Assembly: GCA_965247965.1 (NCBI GenBank)
Contig: OZ252053.1
Location: 4,154,001-4,218,000, forward strand
Reading direction: 5' to 3'
DNA from: UBA7328 sp965247965
GTDB taxonomy: Bacteria; Bacteroidota; Bacteroidia; Chitinophagales; Saprospiraceae
Length of the DNA: 64,000 nucleotides
In this document: piece after piece, positions 27,024 to 36,520 of the stretch
How the letters are laid out: every line of letters starts with the position of its first letter
Position numbering within the stretch: position 1 is the first letter of the stretch
Made by a program: the position numbers and the translations under genes
Notes under the pieces: generated by a model
What the model saw: only the letters and a program-made list of their open reading frames with translations
Databases searched by the model: none
What the model was told of the DNA's origin: nothing

Positions 27024-28018
27024 TCAATTTTTCCACCAATAGAGCTTGGACTCAAGTTCTTTTGAGCGATCATTCCAAATTGCTCTGTTTTGCAATGAAA
27101 TTCTGCTAAATACTCTTGCTCCGTTTGACCTGGCGTAGGGATCAAAATGGCCTTCTTACTCAACTCAAGCAGATCCATTATGGAGCTGTAACCTGAACGG
27201 CAGATTACCAGTTCGGATTGACAGATTTTCGTATTTAACTCTTCTGAATTCAGGATTTCAAAAAAATCAATCCTGTCCGAAACGCTATGACTTTTACTCT
27301 CTTTCCGCCCTTTAACAAAACAAATCTTTCTATCGGAATCGGCGAAAATTGAAGCGAGTTTTTCTTCCAGCTTGCTTCTCATTGTCTCTGGCCCGGACAG
27401 AACGACGCAGATATGGTAAAGAATCGTTTCGACCTTTTTTTTCATTCTTGACTGCTTTCCTATGTATATGCAGTCATTGAGCCCTTTGGAATTGGACAGA
27501 TTGCCTGCTGCAGGCAAGTTTTTATCATCCACTATCCAGCAAGAATCAAACCGATTAAGCAAAAAAAGATTAAGACGAGTAGCCAGTAAGGCCAGGACTT
27601 TGTTCTTGGAGTAAATCTGAACTTGATGAACTATAACAATGCTTTTAACCAATCTGCTATAACACCCAAATCTGCTATCGGAAATTATCAGATGGGGACA
27701 TTCGGAAGAGATAATGTTTTCCAACTGTGCATGTTCTCCTGCTATGGCTCTTATAATCTTATGCACCGCTTTGGCCATATTTATCCAAATGCTGGATGTA
27801 CTGTATGTCACACCATAACTTGGCGCTTCATGATATTTAAGTGAAGGAAATTCAGCTTTAAGAAGATCCGTAGCTTCTCCGTCGGATAAAATGCTTATCC
27901 TATTATTTTGGTGTAACAGGCGGTGAATTATAGGGATGCTCCTGGTCGCATGACCAAGGCCCCAATTCATCACTGCAAAGACAATGGTCTTATTCCAGTG
28001 GTCTTTTAAGAAATCCAT
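27008..28018 (-). CDS. Glycosyltransferase-family protein, MurG-like fold
   Basis: 336 aa. It opens with the GT-B pattern IVFAVMNWGLGHATRSIPI (Gly-rich loop, GHATR), as in proteins annotated as family 28 glycosyltransferases. The C-terminal domain has CRSGYSSIMDLLELSKKAILIPTPGQTEQEYLA, the nucleotide-sugar-binding region. Donor and acceptor are unknown. It is 22 nt downstream of rng on the same strand and may be cotranscribed. Confidence 0.8.
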   Translation of the reverse strand: MDFLKDHWNKTIVFAVMNWGLGHATRSIPIIHRLLHQNNRISILSDGEATDLLKAEFPSLKYHEAPSYGVTYSTSSIWINMAKAVHKIIRAIAGEHAQLENIISSECPHLIISDSRFGCYSRLVKSIVIVHQVQIYSKNKVLALLATRLNLFLLNRFDSCWIVDDKNLPAAGNLSNSKGLNDCIYIGKQSRMKKKVETILYHICVVLSGPETMRSKLEEKLASIFADSDRKICFVKGRKESKSHSVSDRIDFFEILNSEELNTKICQSELVICRSGYSSIMDLLELSKKAILIPTPGQTEQEYLAEFHCKTEQFGMIAQKNLSPSSIGGKIDQLLN

Positions 28019-28040
28019 TGCCAGATCAAAAAGACAACCG

Positions 28041-29594
28041 CTAAGAATCTAATCTTATCTCATCGTCATTGGCATCAAAAAACCGATAATCATTAATACC
28101 AAGAGCGACATCAGAGTATAGCCTCACCCAGCGGCCCCACCTGGTGAGCCATTTCATTCTTACACTTGGAAATCCTTTAGTCAGATATGAAAAGACGTAT
28201 GGATGTACGCTAAGATAAAATTTGCTTTTGGGATAGGAGTCTATAATAAGCTTGGTTTTGCGCTCAATGTCGTCAGTGATCAATATCGTAGGGCTTACGA
28301 TTCCTGTTCCATCACAAGTTGGGCATTTTTCAGAAGTATTGATATTAATCTCCGGCCTTGTGCGCTGTCTCGTGATCTGCATAAGACCAAATTTGCTTAG
28401 AGGCAAAATTGTATGTTGCGCACGATCCATGCTCATGTACCTCTTAACGGCTTTTACCAGTTTGGCTTTGTTTTCGGGATTTTTCATATCGATAAAATCA
28501 ATAATGATCAATCCTCCGAGATCCCTTAGTCTGAGTTGCCTCGCTATTTCCTGTGAGGCCTCGAGGTTTACTGAAATGGCGGCACTTTCTTGGTCGGTTT
28601 TCTTCGTCTTGGGACCGCTGTTGACATCTATGACGTGCATGGCTTCAGTATGCTCGATAACGAGGTAAGCACCGCTTCGCATTGTAGGAGATTTTCCGAA
28701 AGAGGCCTTTATCTGACGTGATACACCATATTGATCAAAAACGGGTCTTCGCCCTCGGTGGAGGTTGAGAATTTTTATTTTATCCTTGGCGACTCCACTG
28801 AGATATCGTTTTATAGTGCTGTGCATAGATGGGTCATTGACGGTGATCTTGCTAAAAGAATCATTGAGGATGTCGCGAAGCATAGATACCGTTTTATCCA
28901 GTTCACTCAGCACTTTCCTGTACTTTCTGGCTCCTTGAAGTTTCTTGAAGATCTCGCGCCATTTGTTGGTCAATTGCTGAATGTCCTCGTGTAAATCCGC
29001 CACTTTTTTCCCTTCCGCGGCGGTTCGGACTATTACTCCAAAATTCTTTGGTTTAATGCTTTCTACCAGTTTTTTGAGACGTGCTCTTTCCTCTACTGAG
29101 CCGATCTTTTTTGATACGGCGACCACATTGGTAAAAGGTGTCAGTACGACGAATCTGCCAGGTATGGTAATTTCACAACTAAGCCTTGGCCCTTTTGTCG
29201 AAATCGGTTCTTTGAGCACTTGAACCAAAATCGGCTCGCGATTTTTGAGTACTTCATCAATCCGGCCATGCTTATTGATATCAGGTGGAATATTAAAATT
29301 ATCCAACTTGGAAGTATTGACCTTCCTTTTCACGGCCATATTGGTATACTTGAGCACAGACGAAAGCCTCGGGCCGCAATCGGTATAGTGCAAAAACGCA
29401 TCTTTAGGGTGGCCAATATCTATAAAAGCGGCGTTGAGTCCGGGCATGAGCTTCTTCACAAATCCAAGGAATATATCCCCTACATTGAATGCATTGTCCA
29501 ATGCTTCTTTGTGGAGTTCGACCAATTTGGTATCCTCTAATAAAGCTATATCCACAGCATCATTATGAGAATTAATAACTAATTCTTTTTCCAT
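28041..29594 (-). CDS. rng: Ribonuclease G (Rne/Rng family)
   Basis: 517 aa. N-terminal KELVINSHNDAVDIALLED followed by an S1-like segment (GDIFLGFVKKLMPGLNAAFIDIG); catalytic Asp residues in AMHVIDVNSG and IIIDFIDM; the zinc-link motif CPTCDGTG. It is an endoribonuclease for rRNA maturation and mRNA decay. Its length fits RNase G rather than the longer RNase E with a degradosome scaffold. Confidence 0.95.
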   Translation of the reverse strand: MEKELVINSHNDAVDIALLEDTKLVELHKEALDNAFNVGDIFLGFVKKLMPGLNAAFIDIGHPKDAFLHYTDCGPRLSSVLKYTNMAVKRKVNTSKLDNFNIPPDINKHGRIDEVLKNREPILVQVLKEPISTKGPRLSCEITIPGRFVVLTPFTNVVAVSKKIGSVEERARLKKLVESIKPKNFGVIVRTAAEGKKVADLHEDIQQLTNKWREIFKKLQGARKYRKVLSELDKTVSMLRDILNDSFSKITVNDPSMHSTIKRYLSGVAKDKIKILNLHRGRRPVFDQYGVSRQIKASFGKSPTMRSGAYLVIEHTEAMHVIDVNSGPKTKKTDQESAAISVNLEASQEIARQLRLRDLGGLIIIDFIDMKNPENKAKLVKAVKRYMSMDRAQHTILPLSKFGLMQITRQRTRPEININTSEKCPTCDGTGIVSPTILITDDIERKTKLIIDSYPKSKFYLSVHPYVFSYLTKGFPSVRMKWLTRWGRWVRLYSDVALGINDYRFFDANDDEIRLDS

Positions 29595-29926
29595 TTACAG
29601 AATCATTTGTGCTTGCGATAAGCTGTAGGTAATTCCTTCAGGTCGGTTGTGCATCTAGTGAAATGCCATGGAATAACTCTACTTTTCCACTTTTGGGCAG
29701 GCTAAATCTTGTTTCTATTTACCTTTCCTTATTTAGGTGCATTGCATGCAAGGGTTATAAGAATTGAAACCAGAATTAGCTGCTTTGCAGAATAGCCGTA
29801 TCGAATTTCATTTTGTGCCTTAGCTCTGTTTCGTACCAAAATGCCCTCACCGCAGAAAAAAGTAACTTGAAAGATGAGCGCAAAAAAACTGTTGGCCAAA
29901 AATGAATTTCGACTTCTAAGACTTAA
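29595..29926. other. 332-nt gap, no gene seen
   Basis: Between rng and the bS22-like gene, both on the minus strand. It should hold the rng promoter. No reading frame, tRNA or strong hairpin was recognised. Confidence 0.5.
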
Positions 29927-30016
29927 TTACTTCTTCTTATGTCTGTTCTTACGTAACCTCTTCTTTCTTTTGTGTGTAGAGATTTTGTGTCTTTTCCTTT
30001 TCTTACCGCAAGGCAT
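29927..30016 (-). CDS. bS22-like / AURKAIP1-COX24-domain small ribosomal protein
   Basis: 29 aa, too short for most gene finders: MPCGKKRKRHKISTHKRKK then RLRKNRHKKK. The sequence is almost wholly Lys/Arg/His, with the KRxxHKxxTHKRKKRLRKNRHKKK arrangement seen in the mitochondrial AURKAIP1/COX24 domain and mycobacterial bS22, which binds 16S rRNA. Start ATG 30016, stop TAA 29927-29929. Conservation of this tiny protein in the phylum (known) and the exact pattern (seen) make it a probable true gene. Confidence 0.85.
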   Translation of the reverse strand: MPCGKKRKRHKISTHKRKKRLRKNRHKKK

Positions 30017-30040
30017 ATTTTATAATATTTTTTTTAACTA

Positions 30041-30841
30041 TTAATTAAGCTCAGTATTTCTTAATGTATTGCACTTATTCAGGTAAACTTCCGCAGACGC
30101 CGAATCGTTCTTTCTCTGCAACAATTCGGCCATAAGGCAATTGGCTCTCGCATTTTCAGGTTCGAGCCCTAAAACTTTTTGGAGTCTACCCAGAGCTTTA
30201 TCCAATTGGTTGGTCTGCATTCCAAATTTTGCCAGGTGATTAAGTACGGAGACATTTTGGGGATGGTTTTTATTCAATTCGAGCATCAGCTGGATGCCTT
30301 TCATCGGATTATCTTCGTCGGGATGATCAGCCAACAGTACAGCGCGATTGATCTGATGTTTTAAGTCATCTGGATCAAGAGAGATGGCAACCTCGAATGC
30401 GTTCATCGCCCTTTGTTTGCAAAATTTCCTCTCCTTTTCACTTTGCGAGCCTCCTATACCATAGACATATGTCGTGCCTGCTATCCCCCAAGCCTCGTCC
30501 GTGTTTTCTAGTTCAGCTACCTGTTCAGCATAGTGTCCTGCAATAGAAGGGTATCCAAATTTGTACCACACACCGGATAGTTCTTTTAGAAAGAATACCT
30601 GCTCTGTTGTATCCTGTGCATTTTCGAGCTGGGCACTGAGCAATTGAATTTTGCCCTTATCAGATTTACCGATTTGCTCAAAGGCCTCCTTTCTTAATAT
30701 AGACACATCGGTAGCATTCATTTTTAGAGCTCTTGACTTTTCAATGAGCTCTAGGTTTTTAGGTTTTGTGTCGAAACCAAAATAAAGTATCGCAAATAGT
30801 ATGGAAAATAAGCCTATAGTCGAAAGCTGCTTTCGATTCAT
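30041..30841 (-). CDS. TPR-repeat protein with N-terminal membrane anchor
   Basis: 266 aa. One hydrophobic segment (residues 8-22) and then about four tetratricopeptide repeats, e.g. WGIAGTTYVYGIGG, NVSVLNHLAKFGMQTNQLDKALGRLQKVLGLEPENARA. It is probably anchored facing the periplasm and likely a protein-interaction scaffold. It begins 14 nt after the HU gene stop on the same strand and may form an operon with it. Confidence 0.8.
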   Translation of the reverse strand: MNRKQLSTIGLFSILFAILYFGFDTKPKNLELIEKSRALKMNATDVSILRKEAFEQIGKSDKGKIQLLSAQLENAQDTTEQVFFLKELSGVWYKFGYPSIAGHYAEQVAELENTDEAWGIAGTTYVYGIGGSQSEKERKFCKQRAMNAFEVAISLDPDDLKHQINRAVLLADHPDEDNPMKGIQLMLELNKNHPQNVSVLNHLAKFGMQTNQLDKALGRLQKVLGLEPENARANCLMAELLQRKNDSASAEVYLNKCNTLRNTELN

Positions 30842-30855
30842 TCACTGTGCATTAT

Positions 30856-31161
30856 TCAATCACCCACTTCGGGCATCTCACTTACATTATCTTTTACCTG
30901 TTCTACAAATATTTTGGCCGGTTTAAAAGCGGGGATAAAATGTTCCGGGATTTCTATTGCCTCATTTTTCTTGATATTCCTTCCGATCTTCTTCGCTCTT
31001 CGTTTGATAACGAAGGATCCAAATCCTCGTACGTACACATTCTCTCCGTCAGAAAGAGAGTCTTTGACTTCATTGAAAAACGTTTCCAATGTTACTAAAA
31101 CATCCACTTTGGGGATTCCGGTTCGATCGGCGATGGTATTAACCAGTTCTGCTTTTCTCAT
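30856..31161 (-). CDS. HU/IHF-family DNA-binding protein
   Basis: 101 aa. MRKAELVNTIADRTGIP, the DNA-contacting arm VYVRGFGSFVIKRRAKKIGRN, and a short C-terminal tail. Bends and compacts DNA as a dimer. Normal length for the family plus about 10 residues. Confidence 0.95.
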   Translation of the reverse strand: MRKAELVNTIADRTGIPKVDVLVTLETFFNEVKDSLSDGENVYVRGFGSFVIKRRAKKIGRNIKKNEAIEIPEHFIPAFKPAKIFVEQVKDNVSEMPEVGD

Positions 31162-31296
31162 TCAGTTGTGATTTTAAAACGGCCTCTTCTTTTCAAAGGG
31201 GACTGCGAATTTCGTAAAAATTTCCTTTTTATACATGTAAAATACATTTTTTTTGAGCGATTTATATATTAAAAAAATTCATAATATAATAGTGAC

Positions 31297-31304
31297 TATA
31301 TTTG
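31297..31304 (+). promoter_or_regulatory. -7 box upstream of yicC
   Basis: TATATTTG matches TAnnTTTG and lies about 46 nt before the yicC ATG, leaving an AT-rich leader. No clear -33 element was seen. Confidence 0.5.
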
Positions 31305-31349
31305 TGCGCCCTCCAATTTGACAAGAAAATAGAAAATAAAAATTATAAT

Positions 31350-32225
31350 ATGATTTATTCGATGACCGGATTTGGCTCTTCAACCGGACTATACAAGGAC
31401 AAAACTTATGCCGTTGAAATTAAGACATTGAATGCCAAATCCAGTGATGCTCGCCTCAAAGTTCCTGCCGGATTTAGGGAGCACGAGATAAAAATCAGGC
31501 AATACATAATGGACAAAGTTGTACGGGGCAAAACTGATGTGACAGTCACGGTAGTCTCCGATGAAATGGATGTAGAAAATAATCTCAACGTTGCACTTTT
31601 TAAAAAATACTATAAAGATTTAAAAAGCATCGGTGCTGATTTGGGAATAGAAAATGCTGATTATGTGCAAAGCATATTGAGAATTCCGAATGTAATAAAG
31701 TCAGCCGATTACACTATATCGGATGGAGAATGGAAATTTATACTTGACCTTTGTGATCAGGCAGTGGATCAATTGGATGCATTCAGAATGACAGAAGGAA
31801 AGGCGATGTGTGACGATGTCGTATCGAGGATCAATTGCATTAAAGAGCTAATATCGAAAATCGACCCGTACGAAAAGGAAAGAATCAAAAAATTGCGCGT
31901 CCGGTTGCAAAAAAATCTGAATGAATTTACAAATGACCAGCAAGTAGATCAAAATAGATTTGAACAGGAAATTATTTTTTATATTGAAAAACTAGATATT
32001 CACGAAGAAAAGGTACGCCTGAAGCAGCATTGTGATTATTTTTTAGAAGAAATTAACGCCGATGAGCTCTCGAAGGGAAAGAAACTTGGTTTTTTGGCCC
32101 AGGAAATTGGACGGGAGATTAATACGATAGGCTCCAAGGCGCAATATTCTGAAATACAAAAAATAGTAGTAGAGATGAAGAATGAACTAGATCAGGTCAG
32201 AGAGCAGCTTGCCAATGTGCTTTAA
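31350..32225 (+). CDS. yicC: YicC-family endoribonuclease
   Basis: 291 aa from the ATG at 31350 (MIYSMTGFGSSTG), where the family's MTGFG motif begins; the frame is open 16 codons further up. The C-terminal DUF1732 part includes KGKKLGFLAQEIGREINTIGSKAQ, the conserved block. E. coli YicC acts on small RNAs, but the role in this phylum is unproven. Confidence 0.95.
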   Translation: MIYSMTGFGSSTGLYKDKTYAVEIKTLNAKSSDARLKVPAGFREHEIKIRQYIMDKVVRGKTDVTVTVVSDEMDVENNLNVALFKKYYKDLKSIGADLGIENADYVQSILRIPNVIKSADYTISDGEWKFILDLCDQAVDQLDAFRMTEGKAMCDDVVSRINCIKELISKIDPYEKERIKKLRVRLQKNLNEFTNDQQVDQNRFEQEIIFYIEKLDIHEEKVRLKQHCDYFLEEINADELSKGKKLGFLAQEIGREINTIGSKAQYSEIQKIVVEMKNELDQVREQLANVL

Positions 32226-32266
32226 GAGGAGTATTTTAGTTGTAAATCCATAAGTTAAATAAAGGA

Positions 32267-32653
32267 TTGAAAACATTGACCACAAATAATATTACGATCA
32301 GCGTGATCTCAAAATATGAAGGTGCGCATTCCGACCCGGGGCAGGGCAAGTTTGTGCATTCCTATCTAATAAAAATTGAAAATCAAGGCAGCTCGGCTGT
32401 TCAGTTATTGAGCAGGGAGTGGTTGATAAAAGACACCCATTTAATCGTCAGACAAGTAAAAGGAGACGGTGTAGTAGGAAAGCAGCCCGTCATACGCCCC
32501 GGTGGGTCGCATCAATACACTTCTTGGTGTCCGGTCTCATCAGAAATCGGTCAGATGTCAGGGAAATACCGCATGAAACGGTTAGCAGATGATCAAATTT
32601 TTTATGTGAAAATTCCCGCGTTTACCCTTGCACATCCATGCAAGCTGAACTAA
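32267..32653 (+). CDS. apaG: ApaG domain protein
   Basis: 128 aa from a TTG at 32267; no ATG is available and the family alignment begins here (KTLTTNNITISV). A purine-rich AAAGGA directly precedes the TTG. The fibronectin-like ApaG fold shows GKFVHSYLIKIENQG, SREWLI and the GxGVVGKQPVIRPG loop. Linked to cobalt/magnesium resistance in some bacteria; biochemical role unclear. Its stop abuts the convergent ogt stop. Confidence 0.92.
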   Translation: MKTLTTNNITISVISKYEGAHSDPGQGKFVHSYLIKIENQGSSAVQLLSREWLIKDTHLIVRQVKGDGVVGKQPVIRPGGSHQYTSWCPVSSEIGQMSGKYRMKRLADDQIFYVKIPAFTLAHPCKLN

Positions 32654-33151
32654 TCAGAAAAGTGCAATCTGATCTCCAGCCTTAGTTTCCTTTTCAAAAT
32701 CCAGTAACCATCTTTTCAAACGCAACCCAGCGGCATAACCTGTGAGTTTTCCATTTGATCCAATTACTCGATGACACGGGACTATAATGGCAAAGGGATT
32801 TTTGCCATTGGCCAGACCTACGGCTCTTACTGCTTTTGGGTTGTTTATGGATTTTGCGATGTCGAGGTAGGAGCAGGTCTCGCCGTATGGGATGGCAAGT
32901 AATCTGTTCCAAACGCTTATGAAAAATTCTGTAGAACCACTAAAATCAAAAGGCAAATCAAAATCTTTTCTCTTGTTGTTGAAATATTCGGTCAATTGCT
33001 TTGCGGCCGCTTTTGTAGATACACTTTCCTTTTTTGATGATTCACTGGAATTATTATTTGAAAATTGTACTGAGGTGATGCCTTTGTCAGTTCCCTCGAT
33101 CATGAAAGGGCCAAGCGGCGATTTTATTAGTGATTGGTACACGGTGTTCAT
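32654..33151 (-). CDS. ogt: Methylated-DNA-[protein]-cysteine S-methyltransferase
   Basis: 165 aa. The acceptor Cys is in IIVPCHRVIGSNG, preceded by the helix-turn-helix RAVGLANGKNP and followed by LTGYAAGLRLKRWLLDFE. A suicide repair enzyme for O6-methylguanine. Full length; the last well-conserved housekeeping gene before the mobile region. Confidence 0.95.
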   Translation of the reverse strand: MNTVYQSLIKSPLGPFMIEGTDKGITSVQFSNNNSSESSKKESVSTKAAAKQLTEYFNNKRKDFDLPFDFSGSTEFFISVWNRLLAIPYGETCSYLDIAKSINNPKAVRAVGLANGKNPFAIIVPCHRVIGSNGKLTGYAAGLRLKRWLLDFEKETKAGDQIALF

Positions 33152-33362
33152 ATATAAAAAAAACGAATCTAAAAAAGATTTAGCTCACAAAGTGGTACCT
33201 CCAGTACTTGAACATATGCTGATAATCAATTAGTTATGAAAATTTTACGAAATAGGTGTGGTCAGGGTTGCGGTATCAGTCGTGTAAATGTTGAATATTA
33301 GATTGACAGGTCAGCTATTTTAAACTAATTTAACTCATTATAATGTGTTTTAATATGTTTAG

Positions 33363-34295
33363 ATGACTGAAGAAAAAAATCACACTAATAAAAATAAGTT
33401 AAAATTAACACCGGATCAGGAAAGACAATTAATAAATGCCTTAGAAAGGTTCTCTGAAAGTTTGTCTCCTATTACTTCAAACTTTAAGTCTTTTCAAACA
33501 TTGTCAACACAATTGAACACTGCAATTAGTATGGAACTGCCAAAATTTGAGCCTCCAGTGTCGTCAAACTTTAAGTCCTTGCAAACATCTCTTTTCGATT
33601 TCATGACAGATAAAAAAATTCAGTTCAAATTGCTACCCTCATCACGATTGAGCACTGAAACCAGAATGGAACCGCCAAAATTGGAACCTCCAATTTTTTT
33701 GACCGACTTGGAACATGACCTTCTTAACATTGATAAGAATCCAGAGACTATTGAATTGATGGAAACTCAGAAATTAAAAAACCTGAAAATCGGATTGATT
33801 AATGATTTTGATGTGCAATTCTTTGATCGTGAAATCTTTGCACCAGAACGAATAGCCTTAAAAGGCAGTCGAAAACCATGTCATCTAAACTTAAAAAAAG
33901 TTGCACAACTCATTGATGAAGAAACAAGAAAGAGGTCTTCATTTGAAAAAGAATCTGCAGTCGAAGCACCATCAAAATATCAAAAACCGACTCTTTCTTG
34001 GGGAGGTGATAAATGGCAGCTTCATGAGATAATAAAAGCCTTACATGTATCTGGTCATATCCTTTCGGGCAGCAGGCCAATTCAGGAGAAAGAGCTCTTA
34101 GATGTTTTTCAGAAAATATTCCCTAATGAATCATTGAACTCTAGCAACGTGAATTATTCACTTAAGAAGAAATTCGATCAGGGTAATAACTATAGAAACA
34201 GAATGTATCTTGATCAGCTAGGAGCTGAATACCTCAATCATTTGAAAGGTGAATTGGTATCCCACCGAGACAATTTAGATTCTAAGCTGCCTTAG
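33363..34295 (+). CDS. Mobile-element protein with RteC-like C-terminal domain
   Basis: 310 aa. The N-terminal half has two similar blocks (SNFKSFQTLSTQL…MELPKFEPP and SNFKSLQTSLFDF…MEPPKLEPP), so it contains an internal duplication. The C-terminal part, LSWGGDKWQLHEIIKALHVSGH…VNYSLKKKFDQGNNYRNRMYLDQLG, resembles the RteC-like domain common in conjugative and plasmid-like elements of this phylum. No catalytic residues are recognised. It opens a run of plus-strand element genes with higher AT content than the neighbours. Confidence 0.65.
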   Translation: MTEEKNHTNKNKLKLTPDQERQLINALERFSESLSPITSNFKSFQTLSTQLNTAISMELPKFEPPVSSNFKSLQTSLFDFMTDKKIQFKLLPSSRLSTETRMEPPKLEPPIFLTDLEHDLLNIDKNPETIELMETQKLKNLKIGLINDFDVQFFDREIFAPERIALKGSRKPCHLNLKKVAQLIDEETRKRSSFEKESAVEAPSKYQKPTLSWGGDKWQLHEIIKALHVSGHILSGSRPIQEKELLDVFQKIFPNESLNSSNVNYSLKKKFDQGNNYRNRMYLDQLGAEYLNHLKGELVSHRDNLDSKLP

Positions 34296-34425
34296 TCACA
34301 AATTGTTAAACATTAGTTGACTCAACTTCTCTCAACTTCTGCCCTGTTTATCCCAATTAATTTTATCCATCGAAATGCTGAATGTTAATTTTTCAGCAAT
34401 TATTTATTGAATAAATTTAATTAGC

Positions 34426-34716
34426 ATGACACAGGTCATTCTCACTCCAGTTCCGAAAGACGAACTAATTAACGAAATCCTGGAGGGTATCCAGGAGATC
34501 ATTGATAATAAATCTTCAAAGGAAGATGATGAAATTATAAATAGCAAGATTTGTCGAGAATTGTTAGGAGGTATCTCAGCGGTGACTCAATGGGATTATG
34601 ATAAGAAGGGCATTCTAAAGCCTTACAAGGTAGGATCAAAAAAGTTATACCGGAAAAAAGAAGTCCTGGAGGCGTTGAAGATGGTTGAACCCAAAAGGTT
34701 GAGATATGAGAAATAA
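34426..34716 (+). CDS. Excisionase-like helix-turn-helix protein
   Basis: 96 aa. The C-terminal half is a MerR/HTH_17-type DNA-binding domain: ISAVTQWDYDKKGILKPYKVGSKKLYRKKEVLEAL. Such small proteins in mobile elements regulate excision or replication genes. It overlaps the next frame by 11 nt. Confidence 0.8.
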   Translation: MTQVILTPVPKDELINEILEGIQEIIDNKSSKEDDEIINSKICRELLGGISAVTQWDYDKKGILKPYKVGSKKLYRKKEVLEALKMVEPKRLRYEK

Positions 34717-34954
34717 CCCTAATCTAATCAAAAGGATAGCAGAAGAGTTTCACCACGCTCCATCAACTATTTACACGGTTGCAGAGCGATGTAAATGTAG
34801 CGTAGAGGTGGTAAAAAGATATGTCGAGAACTGTAAGGAAAGTAATGAATCATTAGTCTTTTTGTATGAGGACATTGATCCCAAAACGGGATTTGATTCG
34901 AGGTTCTATACCTCCAATATCGCTTTAGCAGAGTTGGTGAAAAAAGCATCATGA
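34706..34954 (+). CDS. Small DNA-binding-like protein of the mobile module
   Basis: 82 aa, overlapping the upstream HTH gene by 11 nt. The N-terminus (IKRIAEEFHHAPSTIYTVAERCKCSVEVVKRYVENC) looks like a helix-turn-helix with a repeated T/V-rich turn. The rest is unrecognised. Probably cotranscribed with its neighbours. Confidence 0.55.
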   Translation: MRNNPNLIKRIAEEFHHAPSTIYTVAERCKCSVEVVKRYVENCKESNESLVFLYEDIDPKTGFDSRFYTSNIALAELVKKAS

Positions 34955-35023
34955 GAACGCAAATTTCAACGTCTTATCCTCAGAGTCAATACCTCTAAGA
35001 ATTAGAAAAGTCAAATTATCCGA

Positions 35024-36520
35024 TTGGTGTCTAGATCATTGGACCACAGGGATTTCCTATATTCTAAAGATAAGGCTATTTCTCAACAACTTAATGAAGT
35101 AGTTATGAATAATCCTGATATCACACTTTCCGATATCCGGGCAGAACTAAAAGAAGTGAAAAACCTTCTTTCTTCTGATGATAAGGTGGATTTTCCTGTT
35201 AAAATTTTCCCGAGCCCGGTACAGGAGATCATTAATGCGTCATATGAGAGCCTGGGTTTTCCAATTGACTTCATTGGTTCCGCAATATTGTACGCGGCCA
35301 GTGTCGGCATGGGAGGTGTTTTCAGAGCGCAGGTGAAAAATGGATGGACCGAACCTGGAATCCTGTATATTGCAATCGCGGGTAAGGCGGGCCAAAACAA
35401 GAGTCACCCATTGACTTGGGCATTGGCACCAATTCAAAAGAAAGACGCACAATCATACAGGCTTTACCAGGAGCGTATCAAGTATTATGAAGAGGCCTTG
35501 AATATGACCAAATCAGAGCGCGAAGAGCATGGAATTGGAGAGCCACAAAAACCGCACTGGATCAAATATCTGTTGACAGACTTTACACCTGAAGCACTGG
35601 TGGACGTGCATAGGCACAATTTGAGAGGAATTGGAATCTACGTCGACGAGCTTGCAAGCTGGTTTAAATCTTTTGGACGTTATACCAAGGGTGCAGAAGC
35701 TGAGTTTTGGCTTTCTTCCTGGTCCAGCAAATCAATAACAGTTGATCGAAAAGGGAGTGAGCCAACTTTTATAGCTGAACCGTTCATCTCTGTTATTGGG
35801 ACCTTGCAGCCTTCAGTACTCAAAGAGCTCGGAAGTGATAACAGGTCAAGTAACGGTTTCATTGACCGCATAATCTTTTGTTTTGATGAGAAAATAAAGA
35901 CTCCATACTGGTCCGATAAGGATTTATCGGATGATATTCCAATGACTTGGACCAGTATAATGGAGAATTTATTCTCTTATAAGCACGAGATTGATGAAGA
36001 AGGAAAACTAAGAAGTAAATTTCTGAACTTTTCACCGGCGGCTAAATCAAAACTATATGAATGGCAACGTCACCACGCAGATGAAGCCAATGGACTGCAG
36101 AATGAGGGCCTGTCTGGACTTTACTCCAAATTATCCGTCTATTGTATCCGCTTTGCTTTGATTCTGGAAGTCATGGAAAATGCAGTGAGTGGAGAGCAGC
36201 CAAAACAGATCAACCTAAAGGCAGTTGAAGCATCTATTGATCTGGTCCGGTATTTCAAAGAGAAGTCAATTCAAATTAGGGCAATGATGGACCAGAGCAT
36301 AACACCACTAGATAGTCTTCCGACGGATAAACGTCAATTTGTAGAAGCACTTCCTATAAAATTCAAAACAAGTGAAGCTCTTTCCATTGCTAAGGCCAAA
36401 GGCATACCAGAGCGAACTGCAAAGAGGCTTTTGAATAAGAAAGAACTATTCACAAGGGCCAAGAAAGGAGAATATGAAAAGAAAAAACTGGATGGCACTT
36501 ATGGCACTACAGGCACTTAA
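35024..36520 (+). CDS. DUF3987 primase/helicase-like protein
   Basis: Up to 498 aa from a TTG at 35024; the first ATG in frame is at 35105 (MNNPDITLSD). Conserved block FPSPVQEIINASYESLGFPIDFIGSAILYAASV, then a P-loop-like GKAGQNKSHP, YVDELASWFKSFGRY and RSSNGFIDRIIFCF are characteristic of DUF3987 proteins in plasmids and integrated elements, which are thought to aid replication. The very end (LDGTYGTTGT) is encoded by a repeat array that continues past the stop (36493-36566). Confidence 0.85.
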   Translation: MVSRSLDHRDFLYSKDKAISQQLNEVVMNNPDITLSDIRAELKEVKNLLSSDDKVDFPVKIFPSPVQEIINASYESLGFPIDFIGSAILYAASVGMGGVFRAQVKNGWTEPGILYIAIAGKAGQNKSHPLTWALAPIQKKDAQSYRLYQERIKYYEEALNMTKSEREEHGIGEPQKPHWIKYLLTDFTPEALVDVHRHNLRGIGIYVDELASWFKSFGRYTKGAEAEFWLSSWSSKSITVDRKGSEPTFIAEPFISVIGTLQPSVLKELGSDNRSSNGFIDRIIFCFDEKIKTPYWSDKDLSDDIPMTWTSIMENLFSYKHEIDEEGKLRSKFLNFSPAAKSKLYEWQRHHADEANGLQNEGLSGLYSKLSVYCIRFALILEVMENAVSGEQPKQINLKAVEASIDLVRYFKEKSIQIRAMMDQSITPLDSLPTDKRQFVEALPIKFKTSEALSIAKAKGIPERTAKRLLNKKELFTRAKKGEYEKKKLDGTYGTTGT

